In this document: piece after piece, positions 1-12,000 of the stretch | Layout of the letters: each line of letters starts with the position of its first letter | How positions within the stretch are numbered: the first letter of the stretch is position 1 | Assembly (NCBI RefSeq): GCF_000003815.2 | Contig: NC_049979.1 | Coordinates: forward strand, 2,478,606 to 2,542,605 | Length of the DNA: 64,000 nt | Direction: 5' to 3' | Source: Branchiostoma floridae | Taxonomy: Eukaryota; Chordata; Leptocardii; Amphioxiformes; Branchiostomatidae | The notes under the pieces: generated by a model | What the model saw: the letters and a program-made list of their open reading frames with translations, nothing else | The model's database searches: none | Told to the model about the DNA's origin: nothing | Made by a program: the position numbers and the translations under genes

Positions 1-38
1 AGTTCATCTCCGCTGTCAAGTCCATGCAGATGAGACAG
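1..38 (+). CDS. STX5: STX5 exon a (partial at window edge)
   Basis: Frame 3 reads FISAVKSMQMRQ, the conserved N-terminal helix just after the Sly1-binding peptide, then a GTGTGC donor at 39. The exon start is outside the window. The next exon continues in phase 0. Confidence 0.85.
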
Positions 39-3000
39 GTGTGCAGAGATTCACTTTCACTTTCTGTCTCACACTCACTCAGTATCCATTGTTTGATTAT
101 ACTGCTGCTGGGATCCCTGAGTGACGCAGGGGTAGGCAGCAGTCGGCCAGTCTTCACACCACGCTTCCATGTGGCTCTGTCCAGTGGGTCAACCCCTGTT
201 AGACCGCACACCTTCATGTTCCCCCTAACACACTCCATCCAAGTTTTTCTCGGTCTACCACGACCCCTGTTGCCAGACACTTTTAGTTTGGTGATGGTGT
301 TGATACAGTCACTTGATCTTTCTATGTGCCCAAACCACTTGAGACCATGTACATTAAAGAAGGGGAGAGATCCAGGGAAAGGATATTTGTTGTAGAAGCT
401 CCCTTATGTTATAGTTGAGTTATTGGACGACAAAATGGTCTTGCGGCCAGGACAGACTCGAAACGTCCCGTGTTCAAAACCCTGGCAGGCCTTAATGTTG
501 TGCCCTTGGCTTGGGAAAGGCACTTAACACCTATTTCCTCACTCAATTCAAATTGAGCACCTACCTTTGGCTAGGGAAATACTCTCAAATTGGACATAAA
601 GCTTGAGGTCCCTTGTTTGACTTTATGCTCAGTTCAGTTCATCCTCATATGAGGTGCAATTAACGATGTCCGACCATACATCTCTATCTAGCATGGCGGC
701 TAGCAGGTTGTACTAGTAGTCCTTTAGACTGACCTCCTCCTCCAATACTTTCTTTAAGTGTCAGGTTTGGTTGTCCTCTTTTTTTTTCTTCGCGTCAGGT
801 TCCCAAAGGAGAACTTAGGCGGCCATCTCCTCATGGCGTGCTACATGGCCAGCTAGAGCCAGTCTTTCTTCATGCTTGGATTCATTATGTTTCTTCCCTT
901 ACTGCAGGGAGCTGCCCTGAACAGGCCTGTGTCCAGAGATTTGAGGCAAAGGAGTGATTTTTCACACAGGGCAAAGTAAGTTGTGGTACTAGCCTCTCTA
1001 TGAGTATGATGGGGTTATGCACGATGTATGCAAATACAATCATGTACATGTACAAATGTAGATACTTGGTTATTAGCATACAAAATACCATTTTTGGTAG
1101 TGTTAGATTAGATTCTCTGAATATTTCTAGATGTCCAGAGATTCGACATTCGAGAAACAGTGCACTGAAATGCAAATACAAAATGTTGGAACTCCAATAT
1201 AGCACCAGATACATTTATAATGTACACCACTGCTAATGAATACACTGTATGTATATCTGGGTGGGGAAACAGAGCATCTGAGTGGCACCGAATGGCAGCT
1301 CACTCTAGACACACAGGTGATTTGACCCCACCCATTGTAAGCTCCTATCAATTCAGCCCCTGGCTGCGAAGATGGGGTAGTCAACCCACCCAATAAAAAT
1401 AGCATAATGGGATGTTGCTTTATCTCCATGTATCTATAAAACATGCCAGAAGAGAATGAACACTCAGGCCTTGACCTTTGACCTACATGTACTTCCCGTT
1501 TCAGGAGGATCGGACGAGACATCGCCAACACATTTGCCAAGTTAGAAAAACTTACAATACGTAAGTAATCCTTACTCATGTACTTAGTGTAACAAGATAC
1601 TCTTTAGCATTACATTCAAATATCAGTGGGCTTGTTCTGGCATCACATGGTGTAATGGTAGGGTGTTTGGTCCAGATCCCAGAGGTCCTGGGTTAGAATC
1701 CCTGATATGCCCCAACCTTAATGTATCTGTTGGAAAGGCACTTGACATGAATGTCTTCACCTCGCTGAGGTGAAAATGAGTACCTAGCCTCAGCTAGTGA
1801 TGCCCCTCTGGTAGGGCGTTAAATGGAGGTTCTGTGTTTAAGGAAAGCCACACCTCCAACACGAACATTTGTACACTGTGAAAGATTCCCACCATATTAT
1901 TAACTGCCAATAGAAAGTATAATCAAGAGTTTTGGAAAGAGTAACTGATGCCTGTTTGTTTTTTGTTTTTTTTTCCATGATAAATAACAAACAGTCAAAA
2001 TATTCTCATTTACAAAGCAGCCAACAAACTTTTTCATAATATGCAATATATTCTTGTTAGTAAAGATACAAATTTGGTACTGTCTTTCTTTTGTCTTCTA
2101 GTTTCTTCTGAACTTGATCACTAATATCGCTTGATCACGGAAATGGATGATAAGTTGTTTTGCTTTTTGTTGTATTATGTAAATATTGTATTTAAGGTTC
2201 CGGTTCAGAGTTTTTTTTAGGATTTGGGGCCGATTTGACTGTCTCTGAGAAAAGCACTAGCGCTTCTCAAAACATCGTTTTTCGGATAATTCAATGTTTC
2301 CGATAGAAAAGTGTGTGTTGTCGCTGACCGACAGACTCATTTGACATTTTCTGTAGAAATGTTATTTTTGGTAAAAACATCAAAAATATAAGCTTTTCAT
2401 CCCAAAATTGCTAATTTGGGGCCATTGTTTACAGGCTGCTACACGGAAAAAATGAGTTTTCCTGGGATAATGACTGATAAGGCAATGAAGGTCAAGACTA
2501 CTTCTGTATACTGAGTAAAAAGGAAAAAAAGTTATCCGATACGTTTTCCGCGAGCTCCGATGGCGCTAAAACACCCAAAACGCACATAGAACGCACGATC
2601 TGGGTAATCAGGCGACAAAACGCTTTACCGCTATCGCGCGCACTAATACCAGGAAGTGTTCGCCGCACGATCAAATCTCCGACACCATAAAACGCTACGA
2701 ACAACAAGCATTTGGAGAAGTATAAAAGATTATAGACTTCTAAAGCGATAGCCGGAAAATCTAGAGCCAAAACTATGGAGACAACCTCTGATTTGCGTCT
2801 TATTCTTACGGACTATTTGGTCATCTGGTCACTTGAAATTCCGAACCGGAACCTTATATATGTACCCAGGGCCTCCATGAAAAGCAGTGTCAGTCACTGA
2901 TGGGAGCTTACCCTGGTAAAAGAACACAGAAATAAATATAAATAAATAAACTAATGACTTCTTTTGTCTCCAGTGGCCAAAAGGAAATCCTTGTTTGATG

Positions 3001-6000
3001 ACAAACCTGTGGAAATCCAAGAGTTAACATATATCATAAAACAGGTATGTGGAACACAGTCAAGTACAGATGATCTATATCTGGAGGTTTCTACAAGGAT
3101 CTTAGGCCACACCAATTTAATTTCTTGGTTCACGGATTTTTTCATAAAAAATATGGAGCGAGAGGGCGAAATAAAAATAAAAATAAAAATTGTAAAATGG
3201 TTGGGGTAAAGGTAACGGCTAATCCAAAACACAAAGAAAAAAAGTTTTCAGCTTGAAAAAAGTACAAAAACACTATTATTGTACAGTAACAGCACCTGTG
3301 CCCACACTTTAAGCTCTAAAGGCCAATTTGCTACACCAGAAAGTTGCTGAATAGCTTCATTAATGGTGAAAATTTGCTGAGTGGTAATTTTTATTTTTGT
3401 TTTTTTTTTCCAAAAAATAGGAGCGAGCGAATCCGTGAACCAAGAAATTAAATTGGTGTGGCCTTAGAGATAAAAGGAACTAGTCATACCTTCTTCAAAT
3501 AACAGAGCTATCAAAATAGAATTGCTTTTTTTCTTTAAAGATTTACTTTTCTCTGTCGTAAAGTAGAATTTTTTGCCACCAAGTACTGTTTTAGCATCCT
3601 CATCAGATTGCTTACAACAACGCTTATAGTCACAGCTAGATGTGGAAAGGTTAGATGTGACAGGTTGCTCAGTGTATATAACCACCTGCTGTGAAGCAAG
3701 TATGTAAACTGCTATGCCAAAGGGCGGCGGTTATAGAGTCTACATAGATATAGATACAGGAACAGAAAGATAGGTTTTTCTCAGATATGCAGGTTTGGAA
3801 TATTGAAACAAATTCTTTTATTAGTTTTAACAAGAAATTTTCATGTTTTGGACACAGTAAAACTGATTGGATGCTAATAAGGAAGTAGATTTTTAGATAC
3901 TAGTAAATCTGTATAGATATTCTGATAATGTACTCAATAAAAGTGTTAATAATTATTTTGTTACAAGTTTAACGTTATCTCCAAATGTGACTTGCGTTGC
4001 GTGATACTTACATACATGTGTTCCTATCTTGTTAACAGGATATAGCTAGTCTTAACAAACAGATTGCAGAGTTGCAAGAGGTACGTACATCTTAGTATTA
4101 TACTATAAATGAATACATTGATGAAGGTTCAACATCTAGGTAAACAGGGTCTCAAGACAACTCAATCTATCAAACAAATCAATCTATGCTATGCAAACGT
4201 ATACCGAGATTACTGCAAACCAGTAGACTACCCATATTCCATGAATGGCTGTCCGTCACTTATGGGCATTTGGAGTGACATCCAGGGCATCACTTTTTCT
4301 TGTGATGTTCAAGATTGAATGATGTCCCTTACATACATGTATATAAAGATCGAATGATGTCCCTTACGTACATGTATATAAAGATTGAATGATGTTGCTT
4401 GCATATATATAAGATTGAATGTCACTTGCATATAGCGTCCAGAATTGATCTCCATATCGTATCCAGTTGTAGAGATTGAGTTGTCTCGTGATGAAAGTAA
4501 AAATTGTACATTGAAAGTTAATAGGCTCACTTTTTACAACATTCTTACTTGGAGTTTTTTTTCAACAAAATTTCTTCCAAGTTACCACCCATTCCATCTT
4601 CTCAGAAATGTTGCATTTTTAGTTGTAGTGTTATTATTACAGTACCAGTATTTTTATGAGAGTGTAAGCTCATTTTGTTTTCTGCACAATGTTTCATGCT
4701 TCTGTAGCATACACAGATCCTCCTTAGAAAGCAGCTTGCCAAAGTTCACAGAGTAGCATGTTTTCCAACCGCAGACTTGTCTTCTTTTCCAGTTTGCACG
4801 TTCAAGGGGCAGACAAAATGGCCGCCATGTCCAGTCACATTCCAACAGTGTGGTGGTAGCACTGCAGGTTTGTTTGTTTGTTTGTTTGATTGATTGATTG
4901 ATTGAATCTTTGTTTATTTATGAGAATCTCAAATTGGCCTACTGGCTACACATTTCATTTAGGTCATGAGGGATGAGGAAAGGGTCGGGAATAGTGTAAC
5001 CAAAATTTAAATTATTTCAAAATTATTAAAATTATATATAACAAGGAGAATATATATAATATTAATATAATAATTATTATTAAATTATATTATATTTATA
5101 TATTATATTATCACATATTATAATATTGGTAATATTTTTGTACCAGAATCTTGGAAGTATGATAGATGTGAAGAGTTACAGTGAATATATAATAATATAA
5201 TATAATATAAGTTATATTATATATATAATATACATTATATTAATATAATAATATAATATAAGTTATATATTTCATAATTATTAAATGATATTACTATTAT
5301 TACTTATTATTATTATTATATTGTAATAGTGTGTTTTGCGATTTTGCCCCATACCTCTGCACCATAAATTTAAAGTTGTTAAAGCTTACACTCTCATTAT
5401 AATGCCATTGGGGCATGAACATGCAATAAACATCATTGTCATTGTCATTGTCATTATAATCATTTGACACATGTAGTTATGAAATATGTAACACTCCCTA
5501 ATTACATGAAGTGTTCAAAGATTTGACAGATTGTTCAACAAATTTCATCAATTTGTGTGCTTTGTTGTCTTTTAGTTAAAGTCATACTTCTAGGTCTTGC
5601 ATCATATTCCAGTTTTAAAATGGCTGCACAAATCCAATTTTGGTAGCTCAACTGAGCGCCATTTAGACTAAAGAGGGCCGGAGCAGATGTGCATGAAGTC
5701 AAGTTGTACATATTCATATCCAGTGAAAGGAATATTATTTATGCATTTTGTAGATATATGTCACAGTAGAGATCACGATCCAGTAGAATCACCAATTCTC
5801 CTAGGAGAGATCGCGATTGGAGTTTCTCCTAGGAGAGCAATAATTTTTTTGATAAACAATAATTTTATTTAGTATTAATGCAAGCCTACTTACTACAATC
5901 GGGATCTCTCCTAGGAGAAACTCCGATCCAATCTCAAATGATGCTAAGATGTAGGAAACAGCAATAATTTTTTTGATAAACAATAATTTTATTTAGTATT

Positions 6001-9000
6001 AATGCAAGCCTACTTACTCATTACCAACTACACTCAAGCGTACTTGTGTCACTTCTACAATGTTAACTTCTACCAGTACAGATTGCGATCGGGATCTCTC
6101 CTAGGAGAAACTCCGATCGCGATCTCTCCTAGGAGAATCACCTATTCTACTGGATCGAGATCTCTACTGTGACATATATATATTATGTACAATGTATGTA
6201 TGACAAATGCTTATGTCATATAAATGCTTCTTTACCTTGTGTGTAGTCAAAGCTGGCCACAATGTCCAATGACTTCAAGTCAGTGTTGGAGGTTAGAACA
6301 GAGGTGAGCAGAGTTCAACTTACATCTAACTGTGCTGCCAATATGCATGTATTGTGTAGCTTTGAGAAACCATGGGCCATAGGCCTCGGAATTGTTGTTG
6401 AGCAGGGGACCAAGCCCCTATTGCAACCCACTGCACTCATGAAACTCCCGGTCAGTGCTGGATTGTATGTCTGGTCATCCCTTGAGCTCAGTTACCGGCT
6501 TTCTAGTGCTTTGGGTGCCTTTCCCCAGAACTTGCCGACGTTCAGCACCCTCTCAGGTGGTCCCAAGCACATATGTGTCCTCAGTTTGAACACCAACCCG
6601 GCAGTTAAGCACGGGCGATTCATCAACAATTCCTTGGCCTACCGCCTATGGAGAAACTCCAGACTTATATATTTGTTTTTGTGTATATACATTTGTGTAT
6701 GTGTTTTACGTAGCTAGGGTCTGTGTGAAAAGTTCATCTTCAATGTGAGAATTTTTTATATTGCCATGTTTCATTTCATATTTAAATTGTAGTTTAACGC
6801 GATACATTGGAAATGCACTTTCCTAGTGTGAGGAATTTGCTTTGGAGAAGACAACGCAAAAATGTAAACACAAGATTTGAACATTTATCCAGTATCTTAT
6901 CCATTGACTAAGTGGCTTCCATGTTCCCCCTGCAGAACCTAAAGCACCAGAGGTCCAGAAGAGAACAGTTCTCCCAGGGCCCTGTCTCCTCCAGCATGCC
7001 TCCATCCACGTACAGCGCACCCAACGGAGAGGGTAAGGACGGCCCTGCAACTCAGGATTCTGTATCACATAAATCCCCTGTCACACATAGCCGACCATGG
7101 CCTCCCAACCTTCTCCAGACCATGGTTGGGAGTTAAGCCCCTGTCACACACAGCCAACCATGGCCTCCCAACATTTCCCACGACCATGGCCTCCCACATA
7201 TACTTTTCAGCCACCAGTTTATTGGTCATTTTGTACATCATGCAAAGTCTGGACATTTTCCTTCAGTGGGAAGGTCCTGAATGTGTGTGACAGGGGCTTT
7301 ACTGACTGGCTCACAAGGTTTTGTATCCCTGCTTAGGTGCAGTGCGTAAGCGAACTGCTAGGTGGCACTTCTTACATTTGCCTGTTGGAAATATCCTGAC
7401 TGGCCTACCCCTATTGATATTAAAATCACAAAGCTGACATGAAGCCTAGCCAGGGCTCAAAATACCACCTGCATATGCAGGTTAGTGCAGGTAAAATTGG
7501 AGCTGTGCAGGTATTTCTGGTGTCTACTTACTCCAAACCTGCACTGGTACATGTACTGGGTTTTATACATAAATGTCCTGTTATTAGCTGCATTGGCTGT
7601 TACCAGCTATAAAAGTATAAAAGAAAAAATAGCAATGGTTCTTCAACAATTTTAGTATGATCCATACTTCCTAAATTCAGAGTGGTGCAGGTAAAATTTG
7701 CCCCGTACAGGTAATTTTCAATGTTACCTGCACCTGTGCGGGTATGCAGAAAAAAGTATTTCGAACCCTGCTAGCCAACCGCTGGTTATCTGATAGAAAG
7801 GTCAATGGCTTAATCACGGGATGCTGGACAAATAGTGGGAAGGGACTCTGATTGCAGTACATACACATGTCACGTCTTGTGGGGGTAACCCGAGGGCAAA
7901 GACATTTCTGCGGAGACATTCATCTTTCCCAGTTGTCGTGCGATCCGCCCGTTATTCAAGCCAAGAGCAATTAACAGCCGGTAGAGTTGACTAAATGTCA
8001 ATCACAGGGGCCATAAAAACCCACATGACATTTGCAAGATGGATTGTTGCCATCCTGTTACTCACTTCACGTTGTTGTTATAGTAACTTGTTTGCCTTGA
8101 CATTTATCCAACAGAGATTTACCTGATAGTCACTTCACTTGTCAGACCCAAAATTCCTACATGACATCCAGGGCTCAAAATGCCAGCTGCATACATGTAA
8201 TTTTGAAGCTGTGCAGACAGGGCTCGAAATGCCACCTGCATACTGTAATTCCTGATTTTTTCACTGTAATGTTATGTTCACGGTTTTCACGGTGACGACT
8301 GTAACGTGAACTTATCATTACCGATAAAAAATAATTCACAGACTTTTTTCATGCACACTTGCCTCCACAGTGAACATTTAGTTCCGAGAACAAGTTCAAT
8401 TGTATCAGACCGTGAAAATTTGGTACCGTGAAGATAAAGTGAATTACAGTATATACAGGTAAAATTGGTATTTCTGGTGTCTACCTGCACCTAACCTGCA
8501 CTTGTCCATGTACTGGGTTTTATACATTATTAGATGTCCTATGACTGTTAGTTACCACCCAAGTACCTGTGTAAAAGTAAAGATAGCAATGATTCCTCAG
8601 CTAGTATGATCCATACTTCCTAAATTCGGAGTGGTGCAGGTAAAATCTGTCTGGTGTAGGTAATTTTCAATGTTACCTGCACCAGTGCACCAAGTAGTAT
8701 TTCGAGCCCTGGCAGGTATTTGTGCATACCCATCTTGTTTCTTTTGCTATCCCTGAGGACATCTACCTGTGCTTGAGTATAGAGAAAGTACCAGAGAGAA
8801 AGTTGACTAAAAGCTCTGTGACATTTACTGGTGTGTTATCATCCCCCAATTTGTCCCTAAATCAAAGCCAGCATGGTGCAGTTTCCTGCAGTTAGACTTC
8901 AGCCCTCGCCATCCCTGTTGTTCGCCCAGGAAAATACAGCCTGATCTAAATGTCAGAGTGCCATGCTACACCCCCTCACACCCACACACAGCCATTAACA

Positions 9001-12000
9001 GGGTTCCACTGGTGAATAAAAAAGTTTCACGACCGCATATTTACCAGTGTAACTTAGCTCACTTTGTACCCAGGAGGTTGCACTATGGCAGGGTCATACC
9101 AAAGGCTCAATAAATGGTACATGCTGCTTTCTCTTCTTAGCATTAATGATGAAGAAAATGGGGTTAAACACCCACCTTCCTCAGAGCAATTGTGCTCTTT
9201 CAGGGATCGCCCCCATCGTGCTGTAGTTCCAGCCACTGTATATTGACTTTCAATAAAATTTGTATGTAGATTTTTTTTGTCCATCATTAAAGAATGAAAT
9301 TGTAGGTAAGCTGCAAAGTTTAACCCAGAAAAAATGGCTGGCCTCCATTTGCGTCTTTGAAAAATGTGAAATGTTCTACTACAGTTCTAGCTTCCATGAT
9401 AGTTTGATATTCATTGTTTCATGTCTGTGACTTCTGCTACTAGACAAGACCAAGTCTCACAGATCTTTATTTTCAATAGCCATTGAATCTTGAGTGCCTG
9501 GTGTGTAGATCCTTGTAGTTAAATATCATTGGATAGAAGAGTTTTCTTTTACAGAACCACTTGCCTGCTGACGTTTTAATTCCTGTTGAACATCTTCCTA
9601 AGAGTTTCTAACTGGAGTTCTGCTTCTCGCTGCTGTATGTAGCTGATGTAGGTGGCGCTTTTGCGGCAAGACCACAATCCCAAACATGACTAAGTTTTCC
9701 CCCCCTCCTTGCCATGTCATGTAATATCCTTGTTCCATGTGTGATTCAGCTGGAGGGTCCATCCTGTTGCTAGATGAAACCAAGTCTCTTCAGCTTCTAG
9801 CTGCAGTTATGTAGCCGATGTAGGTGACGCTTTTGCGGCAAGAACACAATCCCAAACATGGCTAAGTTTGCCCCCCCTCGTCACGTCATGTAATATCCTT
9901 GCCCCATGTGTGTTTCAGCGGGAGGGACCATCCTGTTGCTAGATGAGACTAAGTCTCTCCAGCTTCTAACTGCAGTTTTGTAGCTGATTTCGGTGGCGCT
10001 TTTGCGGCAAGAACACAATCCCAAACATGGCTAAGGTTATATCCTTGCCCCATGTGTTTTTCAGCGGGAGGGTCCATCCTGTTACTAGACGAGACCAAGT
10101 CTCTCCAGTCGGGTGAGGTGGCCATCGACATGGACGCGCTTGAGAGACAGAGACACCAGAGGCAGCTGCAACTTGTGGAGGAGGATGTGAGTCTGTTTAT
10201 TTGTTGGTGTTGTTTTTGTTTGTTTGTACAGTCTAAATTGTTTTGAAGTACAGCATAAATTGTCTAAGAAGACCGCCCTGGGTACCTCTTAGACAAGTGA
10301 GCTTTCTGAACAAGAGAACAAGAGTGACGAGAAAGTCCAGTCAAGTTTCTACCACTCATGGAGGCTGATGGGAGTGTTTAAAAAGTGGAACTTTGCCTTT
10401 GGTATTGATGACATTCCTGCAGTACATGGAAGAGTTGACAGGGAGCATTTGTGAAATGACGAATTGGGGAACAATTCAGGAAGATGGTCAAAGGGTGGGG
10501 GGGACATTTGTTTGCATATCCCCTTTGTGACGTACATCCCTGTTACACCTACACAGTATTACACCTACAGTAGCACCACTGTAGTACCATCATTCTCAAA
10601 CTACCACCATACATTTTAGGGGAAATCCATGCAAGGGCTGGGACCAGGACCCGTCCTTTCATCCCGGGACGGAAATTTGCTTGTTGGGACGAAAAAAATT
10701 TCACTCAGAAAATCTGGCCCTCATCATGACATAAAATTGATGAAAATGTCTTTTCCTCAGCTCAAAATGACAGATTTAACAATTTGAAAGTCAATGAGTA
10801 AGATGGACAAAAAAATCAAAGCTGGAAATCCATGCATCCATGTGCGTATGAAACCAATGACGTGCAGCATAGAAAATTCCAAAATACAGCATTCCTCTCA
10901 GAAAAAAATGCCATATCTTCGTCAAAGTACATTATTTCTGGATGAAAATTGGCAGAATTGCTGACAATCTTTAAGATTCTGTAAAACCTTTTTGCTAGAA
11001 TGTAAACTTCATGTGGTTTTCTCAATGATTTTTGAGCCAATACCTTACTGTAGTGCTGGAGTGAGGCCAGTGTGCAAAAGTGCTGTCAACAAATTACAAG
11101 ATAGCTTTTTCAAAGCTGTGCCCGGGTGTGTTCCACATCTGCCAGTGATTAAGTCTACATGAAAAAAGTAGCAGAACATTTGGCTCAACATACTGTAAAT
11201 CAAAATGTATTTAAGTTTGGGGGGATTTAATTTCGTGGTAGTGGGTAAAAATCACTTTTTACAGTTGTTCTAAGTTTGCGGTAGCACCATGCACTGTAGT
11301 CTCTTGCTGCCATTGAAAAATGTTCGCTGTGGTTTTAATTCCGCGATGAATCGGCCACCGCAAAAAGCGCAAAGTTTCTGCATTTACAGTACTACCACAA
11401 TAACAGTGTTGCCCCCCTCCCCCTTGTGCAGGATGCGTACATCCAGGAGCGAGCGCGGACCATGGAGAACATCGAGTCCACGATAGTCGAACTGGGCTCC
11501 ATCTTCCAGCAGCTGGCCACCATGGTGAAGGAGCAGGAGGAACAAGTACAGAGGTGAGGATGTGGAGCTATTCTCGTACGCAGGGACAAACACAAGTCCT
11601 AGAACTCTGAATGGTCCATACTATGGGTGGGTACTGGTACAGAAGCTTCAGGTTCAGGTCCAGAGGATCAGGAGGATATACTGCAGATTTCCAGATCTGA
11701 ACCTAGACCCGATTGTTTGTGAAAACTTTTGATGTTGATGAATTACCCTTACTGAGTCATTGCTGGTTAAGATATTCAGAAAAGAGGTGGTTTAAGTATT
11801 TTTCCATGAACGTTTCAGCTCCCTTTGAAAGGTTTGCAGCTGCCATTTTATACCTGACAGGAACACAGGTGCTTTTGAGATTCTATCTAGTACTACATGT
11901 ATATATACTGTAAGGCCCATTGACCTAAATTGAATTTAAAAATAAACTACAGAAGAACAACAGGGGAATCGAACACACACAGTTAGGCATGGTGCTTCAT

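Noticed and set aside
24-395. 123-codon + ORF at the left edge
   Set aside because: It begins in an STX5 exon, crosses the donor at 39 and runs antisense to a LINE fragment.
6262-6717. 151-codon ORF starting MSNDFKSVLEVRTE
   Set aside because: Only the first 14 codons are exon; it then reads through the GTGAGC donor into intron sequence.
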